Shown here: positions 1 through 5,030 of the stretch, in pieces | Numbering within the stretch: the first letter of the stretch is position 1 | Layout: each line of letters begins with the position of its first letter | Source of the DNA: a bacterium | GTDB taxonomy: Bacteria; Krumholzibacteriota; Krumholzibacteria; LZORAL124-64-63 | DNA: 6,168 nt | Direction of reading: 5' to 3' | Assembly (NCBI GenBank): GCA_003646045.1 | Contig: QNDV01000143.1 | Location: forward strand, 1-6,168 | The notes under the pieces: model-generated | Database searches by the model: none | What the model saw: the letters and a program-made list of their open reading frames with translations, nothing else | Told to the model about the DNA's origin: nothing | Made by a program: the position numbers and the translations under genes

Positions 1-1236
1 GTCGCGACGACAGGCATGGCGCAGAGTGAAGACCAAACCGAACAACTGAACGTACCCGACGTGCCCCCCGGTCGGTACATCCACGAAGGGGACATGCTCC
101 TGACCGAGCGGCAACAGTCGTCCTTGGAGCAACAGGGAACATTCGAGGCCAACCTGTGGCCCGGCGGGATCGTGCCCTACGAATTCGAGACCAACTCGAC
201 CGCGTCCGTCAATTTGGTGTCCGCGGTCGGTATCGCCTTCGTGGCCGGTAGTCCGCCCGCCATTACGTCCCTCTTTACCGACCTTTCGACGGTGGGGATC
301 CAGGTGGGAGATGAGATCCGCGTCAACGGTTCGATTTCCAACAACAACAACAGCGCCAGTAATCCGGGATATGTGGTCACCGGTGTCATGGCCGGCCAAC
401 TGACCCTGACCACCGGTGATCCGATCAACACCGAGAACAACACCGGTTTGCCCATCCAGATCTATTCGACCAGGACGGTCACTCCCCTCAACCAGACCCG
501 CTTCCAGAATGCGATGGTCGGCTGGGAGGCCGTGGCCAACGTCGATTTCCGGCTGCGCACGACAGAATCCGACTATGTCCGCGTCCAGAATTCCAACTTC
601 AACCGATCCGCTGTCGGTCACGAAGGCGGACAACAGGTACTCGAGATGCGAAACTGGTGGTCCCAGCCGATAATCCAGCATGAGGCGGCCCACACCCTGG
701 CCGTCAAGCACGAGCAGTCGCGACCCGACCGTGATACGTATGTCGACATCAGACTCGGCAATGTGAGTCAGACCGCCTGCAGTGGTCCCTGCGACGGCAA
801 TTTCAACATCTCGCCCACCGCCAGGGCCTATCCGACAGGGCCCGACGGTGTCTATGATTTCGATTCGGTCATGCACTATGGAGCGAAGGCCTTCACCACC
901 AACCCCGATTCGAACACCATCGTGGTTCGCGAGCCGTGGACCAGCGAGTGGCAAACCAGGATCGGCCAGCGCAGCCATCTGAGCTACTGGGACCAGAAAG
1001 TCATGAGCTTTCTCTACCCGCAATCCGATTGGCGCTTTCTGCACGCGGCAACATCGGCGCCGATCAACACGGGAGGCTTCGTGACACCCTATGACAGCCT
1101 GCCGGTCGCCATGGCGCTGATTCCGTCGGGCGGGCACCTGATCATGCTCTACCCCGAGACCTTCGTCGAACCGGGCGTCTATACGAAGACGATGGTGATG
1201 GAAGCCCCGCTCGGAGCGGTCATTACGGGGCAGTAG
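1..1236 (+). CDS. Astacin-type (M12A) secreted zinc metalloprotease, 5' partial
   Basis: Likely an exported zinc endopeptidase of the astacin family (metzincins). Residues are counted from the ATG at 16. The zinc motif HEAAHTLAVKHE lies at 222-233 (ligands H222, H226, H232; catalytic E223), followed by the family's SRPDRD stretch. The Met-turn SVMHYG has M286 and the Tyr ligand Y288. Upstream, HEGDMLL (D26) matches the propeptide aspartate switch of astacins, and LWPGGIVPYEF (about 47-57) matches the start of the mature enzyme. Residues 61-155 are an extra domain not found in ordinary astacins. Residues about 340-406 form a small beta-rich C-terminal module. The frame is open to base 1, the ATG at 16 has no clear Shine-Dalgarno, and the five preceding codons (VATTG) followed by MAQ resemble the end of a signal peptide with GMA before the cut. 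I therefore infer a start upstream of the window. The usual Gly of HExxHxxGxxH is Ala here. Family call firm; substrate unknown. Confidence 0.9.
   Translation, partial: VATTGMAQSEDQTEQLNVPDVPPGRYIHEGDMLLTERQQSSLEQQGTFEANLWPGGIVPYEFETNSTASVNLVSAVGIAFVAGSPPAITSLFTDLSTVGIQVGDEIRVNGSISNNNNSASNPGYVVTGVMAGQLTLTTGDPINTENNTGLPIQIYSTRTVTPLNQTRFQNAMVGWEAVANVDFRLRTTESDYVRVQNSNFNRSAVGHEGGQQVLEMRNWWSQPIIQHEAAHTLAVKHEQSRPDRDTYVDIRLGNVSQTACSGPCDGNFNISPTARAYPTGPDGVYDFDSVMHYGAKAFTTNPDSNTIVVREPWTSEWQTRIGQRSHLSYWDQKVMSFLYPQSDWRFLHAATSAPINTGGFVTPYDSLPVAMALIPSGGHLIMLYPETFVEPGVYTKTMVMEAPLGAVITGQ
196..480 (+). other. Inserted ~95-residue domain inside the astacin catalytic region
   Basis: Residues 61-155 separate the first catalytic strand (PYEFETN) from the following helix (TRFQNAMVGWEAV); in ordinary astacins these lie only a few residues apart. 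The insert is rich in Val, Thr, Ser and Asn and contains a pattern of the form V-G-D-E-I-R-V-N-G-S, then an Asn/Ser-rich turn, Y-V-V-T-G-V and L-T-L-T. This spacing resembles a small beta-barrel module I recall from phage virion and bacterial surface proteins. The resemblance is from memory and not searched. A role in substrate or surface binding is possible but only inferred. Confidence 0.6.
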
Positions 1237-1268
1237 GAATTCGGCGATCCCGGCTCCCTGCCTCGACA

Positions 1269-1298
1269 CTGGCATCCGCCGCCCCGTCCCGTTATGAT
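1269..1298 (+). promoter_or_regulatory. Putative sigma-70-like promoter of the hydrolase-exonuclease operon
   Basis: In the 118-base gap after the astacin gene, CTGGCA (1269-1274, four of six matches to TTGACA) is followed after 18 bases by TATGAT (1293-1298, five of six matches to TATAAT). Transcription would begin about 50 bases before the ATG at 1355. The same CTGGCA-18-TAnnnT layout recurs before the minus-strand gene at 4765. No clear terminator for the astacin gene is visible in the gap; only short GC-rich stems occur, such as CGGCC/GGCCG at 1325-1338. Confidence 0.45.
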
Positions 1299-1344
1299 CC
1301 GCCCACGCCCGGATCCCGCAGGGACGGCCACGCGGCCGGATACC

Positions 1345-1349
1345 AGGAG
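1345..1349 (+). promoter_or_regulatory. Ribosome binding site of the S9-like hydrolase
   Basis: AGGAG lies 5 bases before the ATG at 1355. It supports this start, which also places a complete signal peptide at the N-terminus. Confidence 0.75.
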
Positions 1350-1354
1350 TCGAA

Positions 1355-2461
1355 ATGAGAACTGCAAGCACCATCATCCTGGTCGTCATGCTGTCGGCCC
1401 TGGCCGCCGGCGCCGGCGAAGACACCACATCCGCCACCCTCGAAGGCGTCGCGGCAAGCCTTGACCGCATCCTCGGCCGGCTGGACTCCTTCAACCACCG
1501 CCTGGACATCCTGGAAAAGAAGGTGGACGACGGCCTCTGGTTCGATCGCCTGGGCGACGTGGCGGTCATCGACAAGGTCCGCATCTACGGCCCGCCTCGC
1601 TGGAAGGAGGAAAGCGACACCGCCATCGGCGCCGGCAACCCGCTGAAGTTCTGGTGCTACACGTTCTTCCCGAAAGACCTCGATACGTCCGGCAAGGCAC
1701 CGCTGCTGGTCTTCCCCCACGGCGGCGTCCACGGCGATTTCACCACCTACTACACCCACATCGTGCGCGAGCTGCTGGCCCAGGGCTATGTGATCGTGGC
1801 CCCCGAGTACCGGGGCAGCACGGGCTACGGACGCACTGTGTACGAGAACATCGACTACGGCGGGCTGGAGTCCGAGGACAACCACATGGCCCGGCAGTAC
1901 GTGCTGGACAACTACGGCTTCGTGGACGGGGACCGGGTGGGCATGATCGGCTGGAGCCACGGCGGACTGATCTCCCTGATGAACATCTTCGCCCACCCCG
2001 ACGACTACCGGTGTGCGTATGCCGGCGTGCCGGTGAGTGATCTCATCGCCCGCCTGGGTTACCTGGACCAGGGCTACCGCGACCTGTACTCCGCCGACTA
2101 CCACATCGGCGACACGGTTGAAGAGAATATCGCCGAGTACCGGCGCCGGTCGCCGACCTGGAACGCCCACAAGCTCGAGACGCCACTGCTGATCCACACC
2201 AGCACCAACGACGAGGATGTGAACTCCCTGGAAGTGGAAAGCCTGATCAAGGCGCTGCAGGCCGCGGACAAGGATTTCGAATTTGAGATCTACGAGGACT
2301 TTCCCGGGGGCCACAGTTTCGACCGCCTGGACTCGCGGGGCGCGCGGGAGGTGCGGGTGAAGGTGTACGGGTTCCTGGCGAAGTACCTGGATCCGCCGCG
2401 GCCGATTACGTCGCTGGAGGAACTGGGGCGTGCGGGATACGTGGTTCCGGCAGGTGGCTGA
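1355..2461 (+). CDS. Secreted S9-like alpha/beta hydrolase (prolyl oligopeptidase superfamily)
   Basis: A 368-residue exported serine hydrolase, probably a peptidase or esterase of the prolyl-oligopeptidase type. Residues 1-20 form a signal peptide (R2, hydrophobic IILVVMLSALAA, AGA before the likely cut). Residues 32-57 form a regular heptad coiled coil. The catalytic domain spans roughly 95-345: PHGG at 121-124 for the oxyanion region, APEYRGSTGYG at 149-159 (a sequence typical of S9), nucleophile elbow GWSHGG with Ser201, likely acid Asp286 in STNDED, and His320 in GGHSFDR. The beta-propeller of classical S9 enzymes is absent; only ~35 residues separate the coiled coil from the catalytic domain, so the active site should be less enclosed. 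The stop codon's last base is the first base of the next gene's Shine-Dalgarno, so the two genes are very likely one operon. Superfamily and catalytic residues are well supported; the natural substrate is unknown. Confidence 0.88.
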   Translation: MRTASTIILVVMLSALAAGAGEDTTSATLEGVAASLDRILGRLDSFNHRLDILEKKVDDGLWFDRLGDVAVIDKVRIYGPPRWKEESDTAIGAGNPLKFWCYTFFPKDLDTSGKAPLLVFPHGGVHGDFTTYYTHIVRELLAQGYVIVAPEYRGSTGYGRTVYENIDYGGLESEDNHMARQYVLDNYGFVDGDRVGMIGWSHGGLISLMNIFAHPDDYRCAYAGVPVSDLIARLGYLDQGYRDLYSADYHIGDTVEENIAEYRRRSPTWNAHKLETPLLIHTSTNDEDVNSLEVESLIKALQAADKDFEFEIYEDFPGGHSFDRLDSRGAREVRVKVYGFLAKYLDPPRPITSLEELGRAGYVVPAGG

Positions 2462-2466
2462 GGAGG
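2461..2466 (+). promoter_or_regulatory. Ribosome binding site of the exonuclease gene
   Basis: A perfect AGGAGG overlaps the last base of the hydrolase stop codon and sits 6 bases before the ATG at 2473. It fixes this start and suggests translation linked to the gene before it. Confidence 0.85.
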
Positions 2467-2472
2467 GTCCAT

Positions 2473-3057
2473 ATGCGCTACACCACCGACATCGTCATCA
2501 TCGACCTCGAAGCCAGCTGCCCCCCCGAGGACGAGGGTGACAACAGCATCGAGCGCAGCAGCATCATCGAGATCGGGGCCGTGCGCCTGGACCGGCGCAG
2601 CCTGGCCGAGGTCGGCAGTTTCAGCGAACTGGTGCGACCGGAAGACTATCCCATCGTGCCCTTCATCACCGGCATCACCGGCATCACACCCGACATGGTG
2701 CGGGACAAGGACACCTTCGACCAGGTGGGTGGGCGCTTCCTCGAGTGGTACGGCCCGCGCAACAAGGCCATCATCGCGGCCTTCGGCGCCTACTATGACA
2801 TCCCCCTGCTGCGCAAGGAATGCGCGCGGTACGGGTTGGACTTTCGCGGCTCCATCGCCGGTGGCGCCTTCGATATCCGGGCCGTGGCCACGGTCTGGCT
2901 GGCTGCCAACGACCACCGCACCAGCGGCCTGACCCTGGGCTCCATCCTGGACAAGATGGGGATCGGTGACCGCTTCACCGCCCATCGCGCGGTGGAGGAT
3001 GCCCGCGCCGCCGCCGCGGTGCTGCAGATGCACCATCTGGGGCACGCCCTGGATTAA
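2473..3057 (+). CDS. DEDDh 3'-5' exonuclease, ERI1/KapD-like
   Basis: A 194-residue cytoplasmic exonuclease of the RNase T / DnaQ fold, predicted to remove nucleotides from 3' ends of RNA or DNA with two metal ions. All five DEDDh positions are visible: D11 and E13 in IDLEASC (Exo I), D109 in FGAYYD (Exo II), and H171 and D176 in HRAVEDA (Exo III). The DLEASC start and the ITGITGITPDMV segment (about 66-77) resemble ERI1/3'hExo and bacterial KapD-type proteins more than DnaQ, where DxETTG is usual. The protein is essentially the catalytic domain alone; no SAP or other RNA-binding extension is present. It lacks a signal peptide, unlike the products on either side. The close spacing after the hydrolase implies co-transcription, but no functional link is evident. 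Whether the substrate is RNA or DNA cannot be told from sequence. Confidence 0.88.
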   Translation: MRYTTDIVIIDLEASCPPEDEGDNSIERSSIIEIGAVRLDRRSLAEVGSFSELVRPEDYPIVPFITGITGITPDMVRDKDTFDQVGGRFLEWYGPRNKAIIAAFGAYYDIPLLRKECARYGLDFRGSIAGGAFDIRAVATVWLAANDHRTSGLTLGSILDKMGIGDRFTAHRAVEDARAAAAVLQMHHLGHALD

Positions 3058-3073
3058 GGCAACCCGTCCGGGG

Positions 3074-3079
3074 TATCCT
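3074..3079 (+). promoter_or_regulatory. Weak candidate -10 element before the repeat protein gene
   Basis: TATCCT matches four of six positions of TATAAT and lies 48 bases before the ATG at 3127, a distance like that of the putative promoter at 1293. No good -35 is seen at 16-19 bases upstream, so the gene may instead be read from the operon ahead of it. The 69-base gap holds no terminator-like stem. Confidence 0.2.
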
Positions 3080-3117
3080 GCGTCTGTCAACCGAACTCCA
3101 CGCCAACCGTCTGCCCG

Positions 3118-3122
3118 GGAGA
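3118..3122 (+). promoter_or_regulatory. Ribosome binding site of the repeat protein gene
   Basis: GGAGA lies 4 bases before the ATG at 3127 and supports this start over the internal ATG at 3160, which would remove most of the signal peptide. Confidence 0.55.
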
Positions 3123-3126
3123 AGCC

Positions 3127-4368
3127 ATGCTGCCTGTCGCCTGCCTGCTATGGGGATTGATGCTCCTGGCGGCCCCCCACGCCGATACGCCCGCCGCCAC
3201 GGCCGGCCATATGATCCACGGCACGGTCACCCTCGCCGGTGGCGAGGTGGTAACGGGCTTCATCCGCCAGGAGGACGACGACGCCTGCTGGGACCACCTC
3301 TTCGAAGCGCGGCGGCGGGAAAGCCCCTGGACCGACCTGATTGACATGGACGCCCTGGCCAGGGAACGTCGCGCCGCCTACTTCGCGAGCCATGGCCTGC
3401 TGGACCGTCTGGCCTACACCCTGGAAGGCGGCGACCGGCAGGATCCGGGCGGACGACAGTTCATCTGCCGCTACGTGGACCTGGCGGTGCTCGACATCGA
3501 CCGGGAGCTGGAAGTGGTAACCGCCACCATGGCCGACGGCAGCACCCATGAACTGCGGGAGGGTTCGCGGGATCTGGGCGGCGACCTGGTACTGGGTGGC
3601 GAGGACGGGCGCACCGTGGACTGGGATGATGTGCTGCGGGTGGAGTTCTTCCCCGCTCCTTCAGGCGCCGACCCGGGCGTTGTACGCATCTGGGGCGAGC
3701 TGGCTACCGCCGACGGCGCCTTTGCCGGCTGGGTGCGCTGGGATCGCTCCGAGTTCCTGACCACCGACATCCTGGACGGGGACGAGGCGAACACCGACCA
3801 CGAGATCCCCATGGGCGACATCGCGGCCATCGCACGGGTGAACTCGCGCAGTTGCAGAGTGACCCTCACCGATGGTCGCGAACTGGTGCTTTCGGGCAGT
3901 AATGACGTCAACGAGGACAACCGGGGCATCATCATGGAGACCGCGGCCTACGGGCGTGCCGTGGCGGACTGGAAGACGTTCCGTCGTTTGGACTTCCGCG
4001 TACCGCCAAAGGAACACGGGCCGGTGGTTCCCTTCACGGAATCCACACGCCTGACAGCCACCGTCACCACCATCGACGGCGCTGTCCACACCGGCAACCT
4101 GGTGCTGGACCTGGACGAGGGCTGGGCCTGGGAAATCCTGGACGGCCACCACGGCGGTATCGAGTACGAAATACCCTTGGGCAATATCACGGCCATCGAG
4201 AAGGACGCGGACGGCGTCTGCACGGTAACCACCCGTGACGGCTCGCGCCTGACCATGAGCACGGGGCAGGATACCGGGCCTGACAACCGCGGCATCCTGG
4301 TGCTGGGAGACGGCGAGCCCGCGCAGGTGGCCTGGTCGCAGGTCGCGGTGATCCGATTCGCCCGCTGA
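3127..4368 (+). CDS. Exported protein of unknown function with three tandem beta-rich repeats
   Basis: A 413-residue protein I cannot assign to a named family. Residues 1-26 resemble a signal peptide (hydrophobic LPVACLLWGLMLLAA; possible cuts after PHA at 19 or ATA at 26), though the usual Lys or Arg near the N-terminus is missing. The rest is three divergent copies of one unit: about 29-176, 186-291 and 307-412. Each unit opens with a strand pair of the form G-x-V/A-T-x-x-(D/G)-G-x-x-x-(T/A)-G, and ends with a Trp-containing segment and a hydrophobic strand (VDWDDVLRVEFF, ADWKTFRRLDFR, VAWSQVAVIRFAR). Units 2 and 3 share EIPxGxIxAI and DNRGI. Unit 1 carries an extra charged stretch of about 50 residues (60-118). 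The regular strand-turn pattern suggests a beta-sandwich or beta-barrel repeat, perhaps for binding, but no catalytic signature is seen. It lies on the same strand as the hydrolase and exonuclease genes and may be read with them. Confidence 0.8.
   Translation: MLPVACLLWGLMLLAAPHADTPAATAGHMIHGTVTLAGGEVVTGFIRQEDDDACWDHLFEARRRESPWTDLIDMDALARERRAAYFASHGLLDRLAYTLEGGDRQDPGGRQFICRYVDLAVLDIDRELEVVTATMADGSTHELREGSRDLGGDLVLGGEDGRTVDWDDVLRVEFFPAPSGADPGVVRIWGELATADGAFAGWVRWDRSEFLTTDILDGDEANTDHEIPMGDIAAIARVNSRSCRVTLTDGRELVLSGSNDVNEDNRGIIMETAAYGRAVADWKTFRRLDFRVPPKEHGPVVPFTESTRLTATVTTIDGAVHTGNLVLDLDEGWAWEILDGHHGGIEYEIPLGNITAIEKDADGVCTVTTRDGSRLTMSTGQDTGPDNRGILVLGDGEPAQVAWSQVAVIRFAR
3211..4362 (+). repeat. 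Three in-frame divergent tandem repeats (protein level)
   Basis: The units are 3211-3654, 3682-3999 and 4045-4362. Units 2 and 3 are both 106 residues, and the intervals between units are short (9 and 15 residues). Matching positions between units 2 and 3 include DG in the first hairpin, ILDG, EIPxG, I-x-A-I, DG-x-x-L, DNRGI and a Trp near the end. Unit 1 keeps the opening hairpin, ADG-x-x-x-x-L, and the closing Trp strand, but lacks DNRGI. The similarity is visible in the protein rather than the DNA, so the duplications are old. Confidence 0.75.
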
Positions 4369-4375
4369 GGGCCGA

Positions 4376-4765
4376 CTAGGAATTCGCCAGTTCGCTCAGT
4401 AGCCCGATCCCGCCCAGGAAGAACAGGAAAAAGATATAACCCACGATCAGGAAGATGTGGATGATCACCAGGATCTTCATGATGCGGAAGCTGCGACCCA
4501 ACTCGTGGAAACCGGTGCGCAGTTCATCCTGCGCCCCGGGGTTCTGGCGATACATATCGAAGCGGTTGACGCCCTCGATGAAACGGTGGGAAGCGATAAT
4601 CAAAGGCACGCCCACGATGGCACCCAGGATGGACAGACAGGTAAGGATGCCGTAGATCAGGCTCACCCAGCCCATGAAGCGCATATCGCCGAGGGTCTGG
4701 GCAAAACCCATGCCCATGGGATGGACGTGGGGAGCCGCGGCGGTCGGGGTCGTCGCGTCCTGCAT
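4376..4765 (-). CDS. Small two-helix membrane protein, DUF5362-like
   Basis: A 129-residue integral membrane protein of unknown function. The N-terminal 27 residues are polar with several His and Met. A long hydrophobic stretch at about 31-58 (GWVSLIYGILTCLSILGAIV and on) is followed by a polar, charged loop of ~35 residues with a helical look, then a second hydrophobic segment at about 97-123 rich in Ile and Phe. This layout, with GAIVGVPLIIA ending the first segment, resembles proteins I recall as DUF5362; that name is from memory. The start at 4765 is chosen because GGAGG precedes it at a good distance; the frame stays open up to 4948, but that extension is Pro/Gly-rich, reads like non-coding sequence and would cover the promoter. 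The gene ends 7 bases from the end of the repeat protein gene, facing it. Confidence 0.8.
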   Translation of the reverse strand: MQDATTPTAAAPHVHPMGMGFAQTLGDMRFMGWVSLIYGILTCLSILGAIVGVPLIIASHRFIEGVNRFDMYRQNPGAQDELRTGFHELGRSFRIMKILVIIHIFLIVGYIFFLFFLGGIGLLSELANS

Positions 4766-4773
4766 CGGGGTTG

Positions 4774-4778
4774 CCTCC
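4774..4778 (-). promoter_or_regulatory. Ribosome binding site of the membrane protein gene
   Basis: GGAGG on the minus strand lies 8 bases before the ATG ending at 4765. It decides this start over the upstream in-frame ATG at 4948. Confidence 0.75.
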
Positions 4779-4813
4779 GGGCCGGATGGAATCTGGTTTA
4801 CGGGATCCCGGGA

Positions 4814-4843
4814 ACCGTAGCATGGGCCCTCACCGACTGCCAG
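4814..4843 (-). promoter_or_regulatory. Putative promoter of the membrane protein gene
   Basis: On the minus strand CTGGCA (4843-4838) is followed after 18 bases by TACGGT (4819-4814), which has TGC directly before it, making an extended -10 of the TGnTAnnnT type. The leader would be about 42 bases. The -35 sequence and spacer length match the candidate promoter at 1269-1298. The -10 hexamer alone is weak (three of six). Confidence 0.35.
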
Positions 4844-4922
4844 CACACGTTGACAGTTCAGTGAAGGCAGCCGCGGCGGGACGATCCCCACAACTGCCGA
4901 TTCCCCTTGAATCCCGCCCTTC

Positions 4923-4951
4923 GGGACACCATGTTTCGCGGGACGCATTAT
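4923..4951 (+). promoter_or_regulatory. Weak candidate promoter of the transketolase-like gene
   Basis: In the 265-base divergent gap (4766-5030), GGGACA (4923-4928) and CATTAT (4946-4951) are 17 bases apart, each with four of six matches to the sigma-70 consensus. TTGAAT (4907-4912) with CATGTT (4930-4935) is an alternative. The stretch also holds small stems: TCCCG/CGGGA at 4912-4926, and TCCCGC (4912-4917) with GCGGGA (4938-4943) as a competing pair. No riboswitch class is recognised. Confidence 0.25.
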
Positions 4952-5019
4952 CCGTCATATGCCCAGCCACAGGCCCGCTGCGGCGGTCCCGTGGTTGTCC
5001 TGGCCCGAGCCGGTCCGAA

Positions 5020-5024
5020 GGGAG
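5020..5024 (+). promoter_or_regulatory. Ribosome binding site deciding a GTG start
   Basis: GGGAG, within AAGGGAGA, lies 6 bases before the GTG at 5031. No ATG occurs near the start of this frame before codon 31, which would remove conserved N-terminal sequence, so GTG is the likely start. Confidence 0.7.
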
Positions 5025-5030
5025 ATTCCC

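Noticed and set aside
343..354. AAC trinucleotide run as a microsatellite
   Set aside because: Only about four units, coding for Asn in a turn of the inserted domain; too short to count as a repeat locus.
1325..1338. GC stem CGGCC-ACGC-GGCCG as a terminator of the protease gene
   Set aside because: Only five base pairs, no T run, and it lies downstream of the putative promoter, just before the next gene's ribosome binding site.
1292..2314. Minus-strand open frame of 340 codons over the hydrolase
   Set aside because: Antisense shadow of a gene with a clear signal peptide and catalytic triad; typical Val/His/Gln/Asp-rich shadow composition.
2290..3090. Minus-strand open frame of 266 codons over the exonuclease
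   Set aside because: Shadow of a gene with all five DEDDh residues; no motif or ribosome binding site supports the minus strand.
3127..3147. Lipoprotein signal with Cys6 in the repeat protein
   Set aside because: The residues before Cys6 are P-V-A, lacking the Leu/Val/Ile at -3, and the hydrophobic core follows the Cys instead of preceding it.
4850..4855. Perfect TTGACA on the plus strand as a -35 for the transketolase-like gene
   Set aside because: No -10-like hexamer lies 16-19 bases downstream; that stretch is GC-rich (GCAGCCGCGGCGG).
4766..4948. N-terminal extension of the minus-strand membrane protein to an ATG at 4948
   Set aside because: The extension is Pro/Gly-rich with no family resemblance, while GGAGG sits 8 bases before the internal ATG at 4765 and a plausible promoter lies inside the extension.
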